DNA of 64,000 nucleotides from Pigmentiphaga sp. NML030171 (GTDB lineage: Bacteria > Pseudomonadota > Gammaproteobacteria > Burkholderiales > Burkholderiaceae_B), in assembly GCF_002188635.1 (NCBI RefSeq), contig NZ_NINX01000041.1:62001-126000 (forward strand), given 5' to 3'. The position numbers and the translations under genes are program-made. Shown one piece after another: positions 23,640 to 32,737 of this stretch (position 1 is its first letter; the number at the start of each line of letters is the position of its first letter). The notes under the pieces are model-generated. The model had not been told where the DNA came from, did no database searches, and worked only from the letters and a program-made list of their open reading frames with translations.

Positions 23640-25407
23640 GGGCCGCCGCCATCTGTTCCAGAAAGTCCAGCATCAGTTCGCCGGCCAGCTGGGCATCGTC
23701 GGCCGTCATGGTCTCCAGCGGGTTGTGGCTGATGCCGCCGTTGCCGCAGCGGGTGAACAGCATGGTGATGGACGTGGCCTCGGCCAGCTTCATCGCATCG
23801 TGGCCGGCGCCCGACGGCAGTTCGAAGGCGGGCAGGCCGCGTTCGGCGATGGCGCGCGACCACATGGCCATCTGCTCCCGGGCGCAGGGCGCGGCGGCGG
23901 CGCGCATCAGTTCCTCGGTCGTGACCGTGATGCCGCGCCGCGAGCAGATGGCCGATATCTCCCGCTCGATGTCGGCCAGCGCCGCGTCGCGCACGGCGTT
24001 GTCGGCGGCGCGCAGGTCCAGCGACAGGGTGCAGGCGCCGGGAATGACGTTTATCGAGCCGTGGGGCACGTTCAATATCCCCACCGTGCCGACCAGCGAC
24101 GGCACCTGCGCGCAGCGCCGTTCCACCGCCAGCACGATCTCGGCCGCGGCGCAGGCGGCGTCGCGGCGCATGTCCATGGGTGTGGTGCCGGCGTGGCTGG
24201 CGACGCCGCCCAGGGTCATGAGCCGCCGCACGCTGCCGGCGATGGAGGTGACCACGCCCACCGGCAGGTTGCGTTCCAGCAGCACCGGCCCCTGTTCGAT
24301 GTGGATCTCGAAGTAGTGCCGCAGGCGCGCCGCCTCGGCCGCCGCCTTGCCCAGTTGTTCCGGATCGAGGCCCGCGAGCTGCATGGCCTCGCGCATGCTG
24401 ATGTCGGAGGCGTCCAGCGCATCCAGCACGCTGGGGTCGAAGCGGCCGATGTAGGCCGACGAACCCAGGAAGGTGCTGCCGTAGCGCACGCCTTCCTCCT
24501 CGGCGAAGGCCACCACGTCCAGGTCGAAGGGCAGGCGGCGGTTGCGCCGTTTCAGGTCGGCCACGACGGCGATGGGCAGCAGGACTCCCAGGCGGCCGTC
24601 GTATTTTCCGCCGTTGCGGACCGTGTCGTAATGGCTGCCGGTGGCCACCAGCTGCGGCTCGGCCACGGTGGGAGCGGCACGGTAGCGGCCCACGACGTTG
24701 CCGGCCGCGTCCTGGTAGACGGAGTCGAACCCGGCTTCCAGCATCCAGCTCTGGAGGCGGGCCGCCACCGCGCGGTGGGCGGCGGACAGGTAGGTGCAGG
24801 TCAGATGGTCGGGGGAATCGGAGTAGCTGGCCAGCGTCTCGGCCCAGTCCATGACGGCATCGCCATAGGGCCGGGCGAGCGAGAGCCGGTCCGCCAGACG
24901 GATCTCGGCGATCCGGTCGATTTGCCGCAGGGCTTCGGCGAACTCCTGGTCGGGCGCGTGGCGCAGCCGGCGTTCCAGGGCGGCGATGATGTCGTAGCGG
25001 CTCAGGCCGGCGCCGGTGGGCCCCCGCACGGCGATGATGAACGGGAATCCGAAGCGGCTGTTGTAGGCCGCGTTCAATTGCTGCAGCAGTTCGAACTCCT
25101 CGGGCGAACACTGGGTGAGTCCGGCGCGCGCCTGTTCGCCGGCCGAATCCTCGGTCAGCTGGCCCGCCACGGCGGCGCGGCCGGCCAACTCGGGATGGGC
25201 ACGGATCAGCGCCAGCTGTTCGTCCCGGCTGGCCTGCCGCACGGTCTGCGCCAGCGCGTACTTGAGCGCGGCGGCCGAGGCGAACGGCCGCCGCGCGGCG
25301 GTCCGCTCCAGCACCCAGGGGCTGTGCTCGTACAGCCCGTCCAGGAACTGGACGAAGCGGACGGGGTCGGCGGTATTCAGGACGTCGAGCGTGAGCGAGG
25401 AGGTCAT
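23629..25407 (-). CDS. fused OHCU decarboxylase - allantoate amidohydrolase
   Basis: A 592-residue two-domain protein. Residues 1 to about 175 are OHCU decarboxylase (UraD): catalytic H71 in RAHPELAG and NSRFGFPFIIAVRG. It converts 2-oxo-4-hydroxy-4-carboxy-5-ureidoimidazoline to S-allantoin. Residues about 178-592 are an M20-family allantoate amidohydrolase (AllC): GSHYDTVRNGGKYDG and FAEEEGVRYG carry the metal ligands, with HIEQGPVLL and GISHNP. It releases ammonia and ureidoglycine-type product from allantoate. The allantoinase gene lies just upstream, so the protein joins the step before allantoinase to the step after. No frameshift is needed; each domain is normally a separate protein. 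Confidence 0.92.
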   Translation of the reverse strand: MTSSLTLDVLNTADPVRFVQFLDGLYEHSPWVLERTAARRPFASAAALKYALAQTVRQASRDEQLALIRAHPELAGRAAVAGQLTEDSAGEQARAGLTQCSPEEFELLQQLNAAYNSRFGFPFIIAVRGPTGAGLSRYDIIAALERRLRHAPDQEFAEALRQIDRIAEIRLADRLSLARPYGDAVMDWAETLASYSDSPDHLTCTYLSAAHRAVAARLQSWMLEAGFDSVYQDAAGNVVGRYRAAPTVAEPQLVATGSHYDTVRNGGKYDGRLGVLLPIAVVADLKRRNRRLPFDLDVVAFAEEEGVRYGSTFLGSSAYIGRFDPSVLDALDASDISMREAMQLAGLDPEQLGKAAAEAARLRHYFEIHIEQGPVLLERNLPVGVVTSIAGSVRRLMTLGGVASHAGTTPMDMRRDAACAAAEIVLAVERRCAQVPSLVGTVGILNVPHGSINVIPGACTLSLDLRAADNAVRDAALADIEREISAICSRRGITVTTEELMRAAAAPCAREQMAMWSRAIAERGLPAFELPSGAGHDAMKLAEATSITMLFTRCGNGGISHNPLETMTADDAQLAGELMLDFLEQMAAALSR

Positions 25408-25414
25408 GGCGGGA

Positions 25415-26356
25415 TCAGGAGGCGGAGCCGGCAGCCGGCGTGTACGGATGTTCTTGCTTCCAGTGGCGGGCGATGTCGACGCGGCGGCACACCCAGACGT
25501 CCTGGTGCTTCTCGACGTGATCCAGGAAGCGCTGCAGGGCGGTGAAGCGGCCGGGCCGGCCCAGCAGCCGGCAATGCATGCCCACCGACATCATGCGCGG
25601 CTTGTCGGCGCCTTCCGTGTACAGCACGTCGAAGGTATCGCGCAGGTAGTCGAAGAAATGGCCGGCGGTGTTGAACCCCTGCGGCGTCGCGAAGCGCATG
25701 TCGTTGGCGTCCAGCGTGTAGGGGACGATCAGGTGGGGCTTGCGCGCGCCGGACGAGGTTTCGACTTCGGTCCAGAAGGGCAGGTCGTCGCCGTAGTAGT
25801 CGCTGTCGTACAGGTAGTCGCCTTGCTCGACCAGCAGGCGGCGCGTGTTGGGACTGTCGCGCCCCGTGTACCACCCCAGGGGCCAGGCGCCGTCGGTCAG
25901 CCTGCGCAGGATCTCCGTGCCGCGGTGCATGTGCTCGCGCTCGGTGGCTTCGTCCACGTTCTGGTAGTGGATCCAGCGCCAGCCGTGACAGGCGATTTCG
26001 TGGCCATGTTCCAGGAACGCCGCCGTGGCCTCCAGGTTGCGCTCGAGCGCCATGGCGCAGCCGAACACCGTGAGCGGCAGGCGCCGCCGCTCGAACTCGT
26101 TCAGGATGCGCCAGACCCCCGCGCGCGAGCCGTATTCGTAGATGGAGTCCATGCTCATGTGCCGGGCCGGGTAGGCGGCCGCGCCCACGATCTCGGACAG
26201 GAACTGCTCGGAGGCGGGGTCGCCGTGCAGGACGTGGTTCTCGGCGCCTTCCTCGTAGTTCAGGACGAATTGCACGGCGACGCGGGCGCGATTGGGCCAG
26301 CGTGCGTCGGGAAGATGGCGGCCGTAGCCGATCATGTCGCGGGGGTATGCTGTCAT
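25415..26356 (-). CDS. puuE: allantoinase PuuE (polysaccharide-deacetylase fold)
   Basis: A 313-residue cytosolic member of the PuuE family, a metal-independent or divergent polysaccharide-deacetylase-like allantoinase unrelated to the amidohydrolase AllB. It opens YPRDMIGYGR, and LNYEEGAENHVLHGD, MSMDSIYEYGSRAG and ACHGWRWIHYQ are family hallmarks. It hydrolyses S-allantoin to allantoate. The fused uraD-allC gene begins eight bases after its stop, so both are one operon. It is divergent from the HIU hydrolase gene, placing three consecutive steps of urate breakdown around one promoter region. Confidence 0.92.
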   Translation of the reverse strand: MTAYPRDMIGYGRHLPDARWPNRARVAVQFVLNYEEGAENHVLHGDPASEQFLSEIVGAAAYPARHMSMDSIYEYGSRAGVWRILNEFERRRLPLTVFGCAMALERNLEATAAFLEHGHEIACHGWRWIHYQNVDEATEREHMHRGTEILRRLTDGAWPLGWYTGRDSPNTRRLLVEQGDYLYDSDYYGDDLPFWTEVETSSGARKPHLIVPYTLDANDMRFATPQGFNTAGHFFDYLRDTFDVLYTEGADKPRMMSVGMHCRLLGRPGRFTALQRFLDHVEKHQDVWVCRRVDIARHWKQEHPYTPAAGSAS

Positions 26357-26526
26357 GGCGCGGGCAACGAATCAGGAGTGGAAACGGAACGGACACGCAT
26401 GGACATTCTCCCATGCCGGGCGGCGGGGCCGTGCGCGGGGATGTGGCCGCTAGCGAAACTATATACACTTTTGTCGGCGCGCCGGATGGCGCTTGCCGCG
26501 CCATCGCGTTCCACCAAAGGATCCCC

Positions 26527-26880
26527 ATGGGAAAGCTGACCACCCACGTTCTCGATACCGCCCATGGCTGCCCGGCCGCGGGCATGAGGATAGAACTCTT
26601 CCGCATGGATGACGGCCAGGCGGTCCTGCTCCGGCAACTGTCCACCAATGCCGACGGGCGCGTCGACGGCGCCCTGCTCGAAGGCGACGAGCTCGTCGCC
26701 GCCGCCTATCGCCTGGTGTTCGAGGCCGGCGATTATTTCGCCGCGCGAGGCCTGGCGTTGCCCGAACCCCGCTTCGTCGACCGCGTCGCGCTCGACTTCG
26801 GCATCGCCCAGCCCGGCCAGCACTACCACGTGCCGCTGCTGGTCAGCCCCTGGAGCTGGAGTACGTATCGGGGGAGCTGA
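26527..26880 (+). CDS. hiuH: 5-hydroxyisourate hydrolase (transthyretin-related)
   Basis: A 117-residue transthyretin-like protein. It begins with the conserved LTTHVLDTAHGCPA and ends with the diagnostic YRGS tetrapeptide; YHVPLLVSPWSWSTY precedes it. It hydrolyses 5-hydroxyisourate, the unstable product of urate oxidase, to OHCU. No signal peptide, so it is cytosolic. AAAGGATCCCC ahead of the ATG supplies the ribosome-binding site. It is divergent from puuE, and its last 38 bases overlap the convergent LysR gene. A TATATA-rich patch near 26459-26475 is its likely promoter core. Confidence 0.95.
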   Translation: MGKLTTHVLDTAHGCPAAGMRIELFRMDDGQAVLLRQLSTNADGRVDGALLEGDELVAAAYRLVFEAGDYFAARGLALPEPRFVDRVALDFGIAQPGQHYHVPLLVSPWSWSTYRGS

Positions 26881-27829
26881 CGGCCGGGGCGCGCACGCTG
26901 GCGGCGATCTGCTCGCGCAGCCAGCGCACGGGCCCGTCGCGACGGGCGCGCGGGTGCCACAGCAGGTAGTACTGCAATGACGGCAACGGGATGGGCAGCG
27001 GCATCACCGTGACCGGCAGCGAGCTGGCGAAGAAGTCGGTGAAGCGCCTGCCGGTGGTCAGCAGCAGGTCGGTCTGCGTCAGCACATAGGGAATCAGGCT
27101 GAACACGGGGCACTCGAGCGCGATGTGGCGCGCGTGCCCCTGCCGCGCGAGCATGGCGTCGACCGTGCTGCGCAGGCCTGGCCGCATCGCGGTCGGCGCC
27201 GCGTGGCGCGCCTGCAGGTAGGCCTGCGCGGTCAGGCTGCGGCGCGCCAGGGGATGGTGGCTGCCCATCATCACCACCAGTTCGTCCTCCATCAGCGGCA
27301 ACCGGTGCAACTGCGCCGGCGGGTCGGGCCAGTTGGCGATCACCAGGTCCAGGCGGCCGTCGCCCAGTTTCTGCGCGTAGTCCAGGTCGTCCGTCAGCGG
27401 ATGCACGCTCAGCGCCAGGGCGGGCGCGGCCGCGCGCAGCCGGCCCGCCAGCCGCGGCAACAGCATGGGATCGAGATAGTCCGGCGCGGCCAGGTGCAGG
27501 GTGCCGTGCGCCTTGCGCGGGTCGAACTCGTCGGGCGGCGCCAGGAAGTGCTCGGCCTGCGCCAGCATTTCCCGCGCGGGCGCTTCCAGCGACAGGGCGG
27601 TGGCGGTGGGCACGACGCCGCCCGGTCCGCGCACGAACAGCAGGTCGCCGGTCAGGCGGCGCAGCCGGGCCAGGCGGCCCGACAGCTGGGGCTGGCCCAT
27701 GCCCAGCCGTATCGCGGCGCGCGAGACGTGCAGCGTATCCAGCAGCGTGACGAAGGCCTGGATGTCGGTCAGGCTGAGGCGGGACAGGCCGGTGCCGCCG
27801 GAGGCTGCGGCGGGCGGGGAGGCGGGCAT
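26843..27829 (-). CDS. LysR-family transcriptional regulator, probable regulator of purine catabolism
   Basis: A 328-residue LysR regulator: winged helix with HVSRAAIRLGMGQPQLSGRLARLR (about 34-57), effector domain from about 110. It is divergent from xdhA, and the intergenic region carries the inverted repeat TTCATT-N6-AATGAA, the usual layout for a LysR protein controlling the divergent operon. Its 3' end overlaps hiuH by 38 bases. Control of xdhABC by a purine-derived ligand is inferred from position. Confidence 0.9.
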   Translation of the reverse strand: MPASPPAAASGGTGLSRLSLTDIQAFVTLLDTLHVSRAAIRLGMGQPQLSGRLARLRRLTGDLLFVRGPGGVVPTATALSLEAPAREMLAQAEHFLAPPDEFDPRKAHGTLHLAAPDYLDPMLLPRLAGRLRAAAPALALSVHPLTDDLDYAQKLGDGRLDLVIANWPDPPAQLHRLPLMEDELVVMMGSHHPLARRSLTAQAYLQARHAAPTAMRPGLRSTVDAMLARQGHARHIALECPVFSLIPYVLTQTDLLLTTGRRFTDFFASSLPVTVMPLPIPLPSLQYYLLWHPRARRDGPVRWLREQIAASVRAPAVSSPDTYSSSRG

Positions 27830-27843
27830 GGCGGCTCCGGGAG

Positions 27844-27861
27844 TTCATTCACAATAATGAA
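27844..27861. promoter_or_regulatory. LysR-box-like inverted repeat between lysR and xdhA
   Basis: TTCATT and AATGAA are perfect arms around CACAAT, 14 bases upstream of the LysR start and 110 bases before xdhA. A shifted reading, ATTCA-N6-TGAAT, gives the T-N11-A spacing. This is the best candidate operator in the divergent region. Confidence 0.5.
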
Positions 27862-27971
27862 TAATGCTCATCTTCCACCGAAGATGACAACCCCGGCCAG
27901 GGCGCGTATGTTTCGGATATGGTCCCGGCGTCCCATGACGGGCGCGGCGGGCGTACTCCTGGCAGAGCGAC

Positions 27972-29573
27972 ATGGCTTCCGATCCTTCCTCCCCCGATAC
28001 GCCGCCCGAGCTGCGGGTGCGCCCCGTGCGTTTCTGGCATGGCCGCAAGCTGGTCGAACTGGAAGGCCTGCCTCCCGCCTTCACGGTGCTGGAGTGGCTG
28101 AGGGAGGAGGCGGGCTGCCATGCCGCCAAGGAAGGCTGCGCCGAGGGCGACTGCGGCGCCTGCACCGTGGCGGTGACCGATCTGGACGGCGCCGGCAACC
28201 CTCGCGTGCGCGCCATCAACGCCTGCATCCAGCCGGTGGCGGCGCTGGACGGCAAGCTGCTGGCGACCGCCGGCGACATCGGCGAACCGGATGCGCTGCA
28301 TCCCGTGCAGACGGCCATGGTGACGCACCATGGTTCGCAATGCGGCTTCTGCACCCCGGGCATCGTGATGTCGCTGTATGCGATGTACGAGGGCCGGCGC
28401 TTGGCGGACGATGCGGCAGTCGGCCGCGAGGACGCGGTGCGGGCCCTGTCGGGCAACCTGTGCCGGTGCACGGGGTACCGGCCCATCCTGGATGCGGCAC
28501 AGGCGATGTGCGGGCCGGACTGGCAGGGCGAGACGGCCGACGCGATGCGCGAGCGGCTGGTCCGGGTGGCGCCCGGACCGCAGGCCTGGACGCCGGGGGA
28601 AGCAGCCGGAGGGTTCGACGGCCATGCGCGCGGGCGCTTCCTGGCGCCGCGCACGCTGGCGCAACTGGCGGCGCTGCGCGCGACCCATCCGGACAGCCGC
28701 ATCGTGGCCGGCGCGACCGACGTCGGTCTGTGGGTCACCAAGCATCATCGCGCCTTGGGCGACGTGTTGTGGATAGGCGGCGTGTCCGGGCTGGCCGCGA
28801 TCGATCGCATCGGCCGGGATGCGCTGGCATCGTCGCGCTGGGGGCGCGAGCTCCCGTGCCTGGAGATCGGCGCGGCCGTCACCGTCGAGGACGCCTGGCG
28901 GGCGCTGGCGCCGCACTTTGCCGCCTGTATCGATTACTTCGACCGCTTCGCGTCGGTGCCGGTACGCAACAGCGCCACGCTGGTCGGCAACGTCGCGAAC
29001 GGCTCGCCCATCGGCGACACCGCGCCGCTGCTGATCGCGCTGGGCGGCTCGGTCGTGCTGCACCGGCAGGGCCAGGAGCGGATCCTGCCGCTGACCGATT
29101 TCTATCACGGCTACCAGAAGAACGACCTGCGTCCGGGGGAGTTCATCCGTGCCGTGCGCGTGCCCCTGCTCGGCGCCGACGTCTCGGTCCATGCATGGAA
29201 GCTGTCCAAGCGGGTGGAGCAGGACATCAGCGCCGTGGCCGTGGCCACGGCGCTGCGCGTGGAACGGGGCCGCATCGTCGCCGCCGGCGTGGGCGTGGGC
29301 GGCATGGCCGCGGTATCCAGCCGTGCCGTGCGGACCGAGCAGGCGCTGCTGGGCCTGCGGGTGGACGTGCCCGCCGCGACCCTGCGGGACAGCGCCGGCA
29401 TGCGGGCGGCCTGGCAGGCCATGCACGATGAATTCGATCCCCTGGACGACCTGCGCGCCAACGCGGCCTACCGGCGCCAGGCCGCCGCCAACCTGCTGCT
29501 GCGGTCCTGCCTGCAACTGGCGCGGCAGGCGCCGGCCACGCGCCTGGGCGAACTTGCGGCGATACAACCATGA
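27972..29573 (+). CDS. xdhA: xanthine dehydrogenase small subunit (2Fe-2S and FAD)
   Basis: A 533-residue subunit. The first [2Fe-2S] cluster is in EGCAEGDCGACTVAV with the earlier EEAGC; the second is in SQCGFCTPG and NLCRCTGYRPI. The FAD-binding domain begins about 220, with PDSRIVAGATDVGLW and VRNSATLVGNVANGSPIGD. It passes electrons from the molybdenum subunit to NAD. Together with the next gene it oxidises hypoxanthine and xanthine to urate. The stop overlaps the xdhB start by four bases. Confidence 0.95.
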   Translation: MASDPSSPDTPPELRVRPVRFWHGRKLVELEGLPPAFTVLEWLREEAGCHAAKEGCAEGDCGACTVAVTDLDGAGNPRVRAINACIQPVAALDGKLLATAGDIGEPDALHPVQTAMVTHHGSQCGFCTPGIVMSLYAMYEGRRLADDAAVGREDAVRALSGNLCRCTGYRPILDAAQAMCGPDWQGETADAMRERLVRVAPGPQAWTPGEAAGGFDGHARGRFLAPRTLAQLAALRATHPDSRIVAGATDVGLWVTKHHRALGDVLWIGGVSGLAAIDRIGRDALASSRWGRELPCLEIGAAVTVEDAWRALAPHFAACIDYFDRFASVPVRNSATLVGNVANGSPIGDTAPLLIALGGSVVLHRQGQERILPLTDFYHGYQKNDLRPGEFIRAVRVPLLGADVSVHAWKLSKRVEQDISAVAVATALRVERGRIVAAGVGVGGMAAVSSRAVRTEQALLGLRVDVPAATLRDSAGMRAAWQAMHDEFDPLDDLRANAAYRRQAAANLLLRSCLQLARQAPATRLGELAAIQP

Positions 29574-31894
29574 ACGCACCCGATCATCCCGGCATCCTGA
29601 ACATCGAGGCCGAGCCGCAGGCCTGCGGCGTCGCCGCGCCGCACGAGGCGGCGCACCTGCACGTCAGCGGCCGCGCGCTGTACGTGGATGACGTGCCCGA
29701 GCCGCGCGGCACCCTGTTCGTCGCCCCCGTGCTGTCCAAGGTCGCGCACGGGCGGCTGATGAACGTAGACGCCTCGGCCGCCCTGGCGATGCCCGGCGTG
29801 CGCCGCGTCGTGACTGCCGCCGACCTGCCCGCGGCCAACGTGGTGGGCGCGGGACACGACGAACCCATCCTGCCCGCGGACCTGATCGAATACCTGGGCC
29901 AGCCGGTGGCGCTGGTCATCGCCACGGGCGCCAAGGCGGCGCGCGTGGCCGCGCGAGCGGTACGGATGGAGGTCGAGCCGCTGCCGGCCATCCTGACGAT
30001 AGCCCAGGCGCTGGAAGCCGAGTCCTGGGTGCTGCCTCCCGTGCACCTGGTCGAGGGCGACGTCGAGGCTGCGATGGCCGCCGCGCCGCACCGGCTGCAC
30101 GGCGAGTTCGCGGTGGGCGGACAGGAGCAGTTCTACCTGGAAGGGCAGATCGCGCTGGCCATGCCGGGCGAGGACGGCACGATGAAGGTGCTGTCGTCGA
30201 CCCAGCATCCGGGCGAGGTACAGCACTGGGTGGCCGACGCACTGGGCGTGCCGGCCCATTCGGTGCAGGTCGAATGCCGCCGCATGGGAGGCGGATTCGG
30301 CGGCAAGGAAACCCAGGCCGGCCACATCGCGGTGTGGGCGGCGGTGGCGGCGCGCATCGCCGGCGCGCCGTGCAAGATGCGGCTCGACCGCGACGATGAC
30401 TTCCTGATCACCGGCAAGCGCCATCCCTTCCTCGGACGCTGGACGGTGGGCTTCGACGGCCAGGGGCGCGTCCTGGCCATCGACCTGACGCAGGCGGCGG
30501 CCTGCGGCTTCTCGGCCGACCTGTCGGGGCCGATCGCCGACCGGGCCATCTTCCATGCCGACAACGCCTACTACCTGCCGGCCGCCGCCATCCACAGCTA
30601 TCGCTGCAAGACCCATACCCAGTCCCATACGGCGTTCCGCGGCTTCGGCGGCCCGCAGGGCGTGGGCATGATCGAGGCCGCCCTGGACGACATCGCGCGC
30701 CATCTCGGCCTGGACCCGCTGGCCGTGCGCCGGATCAACCTGTACGGCGATGCGCCGCGTGACCGCACGCCCTACGGCATGCGGGTCACCGACAACATCC
30801 TGCCCGAACTGATCGAGCGGCTGGCGGCCGATTGCGGCTACGCCAGGCGGCGCGAGGCCATCGCGCGCTGGAATGCCGCCAGCCCGGTGATCAAGCGCGG
30901 CCTGGCCCTGACGCCCGTGAAATTCGGCATCTCGTTCACGGCCACGATGTTCAATCAGGCCGGCGCGCTGGTGAACGTCTATACCGACGGCTCCGTCACG
31001 GTGAACCACGGCGGGACCGAGATGGGGCAGGGGCTGCATACCAAGGTGTGCCAGGTCGTGGCCGATACCCTGGGCGTGCCGCTGGCGTGGGTGCGGATCA
31101 CCGCCACCGACACTGGCCGGGTGCCCAATGCCTCGGCCACCGCCGCCTCCAGCGGCACCGACCTGAACGGCAGGGCGGCCGAGTTCGCCGCGCGCGAAGT
31201 GCGCGACCGCCTGCGCGCCCATGTGGCCGGCACGCGCGGCCTGGACGTGGGCCAGGTATCGATACGCGGCGGCAAGGTGCTCGTGCCGGGCGCCGAGCTG
31301 GATTTCGCGGCCGTGGCCAAGGCGGCCTACGCCGCCCGCGTGTCGCTGTGGTCGGACGGCTACTACGCTACGCCCAAGATCCACTACGATCACAAGACCA
31401 TGCGCGGCCGTCCGTTCTACTACTTCGCCTACGGCGCGGCGGCCACCGAGGTCGCGGTCGACACCCTGACCGGCGAGACGCGCGTGCTGCGCGTGGATAT
31501 CCTGCACGACGTGGGCCGCTCCATCAACCCGGCGATCGACCTCGGCCAGATCGAAGGCGGGTTCGTGCAGGGCGTGGGCTGGCTGACTTCGGAGGAACTG
31601 GTCTGGAAGCCGGACGGCGCGCTGGCCACGCATGCGCCCTCCACCTACAAGATCCCGACTTCGGGCGACGTGCCCGCCGACTTCCATGTCGAACTCTGGC
31701 CCGAGCCCAACCGCGAGGACAATGTCTACGGCTCCAAGGCCGTGGGCGAGCCGCCTTTCATGCTGGGCTTCGCCGCCTTCTTCGCCATACGCGACGCGGT
31801 GGCGGCGGCCCGGCGGGAACAGGGGCGTGGTCCGCTCGTGCCCCTGTCGGCGCCCGCCACGCCCGAGGCCGTGCTGCGGGCCGTGGAGCAATGA
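29570..31894 (+). CDS. xdhB: xanthine dehydrogenase molybdenum-binding subunit
   Basis: A 774-residue molybdopterin subunit. GGGFGGKE and AFRGFGGPQG (about 355-365) are the cofactor and substrate-arginine motifs, NHGGTEMGQGLHTK binds the pterin, and the C-terminal VGEPPFMLG carries the catalytic glutamate. HRLHGEFAVGGQEQFYLE is a typical early segment. Together with the small subunit it hydroxylates purines at carbon. Start and stop overlap the neighbours, so xdhA-xdhB-xdhC translation is coupled. Confidence 0.95.
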   Translation: MNAPDHPGILNIEAEPQACGVAAPHEAAHLHVSGRALYVDDVPEPRGTLFVAPVLSKVAHGRLMNVDASAALAMPGVRRVVTAADLPAANVVGAGHDEPILPADLIEYLGQPVALVIATGAKAARVAARAVRMEVEPLPAILTIAQALEAESWVLPPVHLVEGDVEAAMAAAPHRLHGEFAVGGQEQFYLEGQIALAMPGEDGTMKVLSSTQHPGEVQHWVADALGVPAHSVQVECRRMGGGFGGKETQAGHIAVWAAVAARIAGAPCKMRLDRDDDFLITGKRHPFLGRWTVGFDGQGRVLAIDLTQAAACGFSADLSGPIADRAIFHADNAYYLPAAAIHSYRCKTHTQSHTAFRGFGGPQGVGMIEAALDDIARHLGLDPLAVRRINLYGDAPRDRTPYGMRVTDNILPELIERLAADCGYARRREAIARWNAASPVIKRGLALTPVKFGISFTATMFNQAGALVNVYTDGSVTVNHGGTEMGQGLHTKVCQVVADTLGVPLAWVRITATDTGRVPNASATAASSGTDLNGRAAEFAAREVRDRLRAHVAGTRGLDVGQVSIRGGKVLVPGAELDFAAVAKAAYAARVSLWSDGYYATPKIHYDHKTMRGRPFYYFAYGAAATEVAVDTLTGETRVLRVDILHDVGRSINPAIDLGQIEGGFVQGVGWLTSEELVWKPDGALATHAPSTYKIPTSGDVPADFHVELWPEPNREDNVYGSKAVGEPPFMLGFAAFFAIRDAVAAARREQGRGPLVPLSAPATPEAVLRAVEQ

Positions 31895-32733
31895 CTCCCG
31901 CCGCGCTGCTGCCCCAGGGGCTGGCCGACTTCGCCCGCGCGGCGCGCGGCCGGTCGGTGTGCCTGGTCCGCGTGCTGGAGGCGCGCGGCAGCGTTCCGCG
32001 CGGCACCGACGCGGCGCTGCTGGTCGGCGCCGAAGACTTCGCCGGCACCATAGGCGGCGGCCACCTGGAATACGAGGCCATCGCGCATGCGCGGTCGCTG
32101 CTGCGGGAGGCCGAGGAGGGCTCCGTGGCCGCGCGCACGCGCCGCTTCGCGCTCGGTCCCTCGCTGGGCCAATGCTGCGGCGGCAGCGTCGACCTGCGCT
32201 TCTCGGTGCTGGCGGACGCTGGCGATGTCCTGCCGCTGCTGCAAGGGCTGGAGGCACGGCCGCACCAGCTCTGGCTGTATGGAGCCGGACACGTGGCGCG
32301 GGCGCTGGTGCACGTGATGCTGCCGCTGCCGTTCCGGATCCGGTGGCTGGATACCCGCGAGAACGTCTTTCCCCTGCCGCTGCCAGGACAGGTCGAAACC
32401 GTGCATGCCGACGACCTCGCGGCCGAGGTCGCCGATGCCGCGCCCGGCGCCATGCACCTGGTCATGACCCACAGCCACGCGCTGGACTTCGACATCGTGC
32501 GCGCGGTGCTCGCGCGCGGCGATGCCGCTTATTGCGGGCTGATCGGCTCGGCCACCAAGCGCGTGACCTTCGAGCGGCGCCTGCGCGCGCGGGGCATGGC
32601 CGAGGCAAGCATCGAATCGCTGGTGTGTCCGGTCGGGCTGCCGGCGGTCGAGGGCAAGCTGCCGGGCATCATCGCGGTCTCGGTGGCGGCGCAACTGCTG
32701 CTGGCCGCCCAGGCGGCGGAGGTGCGGGCTTGA
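31891..32733 (+). CDS. xdhC: xanthine dehydrogenase accessory protein XdhC
   Basis: A 280-residue Moco chaperone that binds sulfurated molybdenum cofactor and inserts it into XDH. The N-terminal XdhC domain has LVRVLEARGSVPRG and the CCGGSVDLRF cysteine motif; the C-terminal Rossmann domain starts at LWLYGAGHVARAL and contains GLIGSATKR and CPVGLP. ATG at 31891 overlaps the xdhB stop by four bases. It converges on the MarR gene with a four-base gap. Confidence 0.95.
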   Translation: MTPAALLPQGLADFARAARGRSVCLVRVLEARGSVPRGTDAALLVGAEDFAGTIGGGHLEYEAIAHARSLLREAEEGSVAARTRRFALGPSLGQCCGGSVDLRFSVLADAGDVLPLLQGLEARPHQLWLYGAGHVARALVHVMLPLPFRIRWLDTRENVFPLPLPGQVETVHADDLAAEVADAAPGAMHLVMTHSHALDFDIVRAVLARGDAAYCGLIGSATKRVTFERRLRARGMAEASIESLVCPVGLPAVEGKLPGIIAVSVAAQLLLAAQAAEVRA

Positions 32734-32737
32734 GGCC

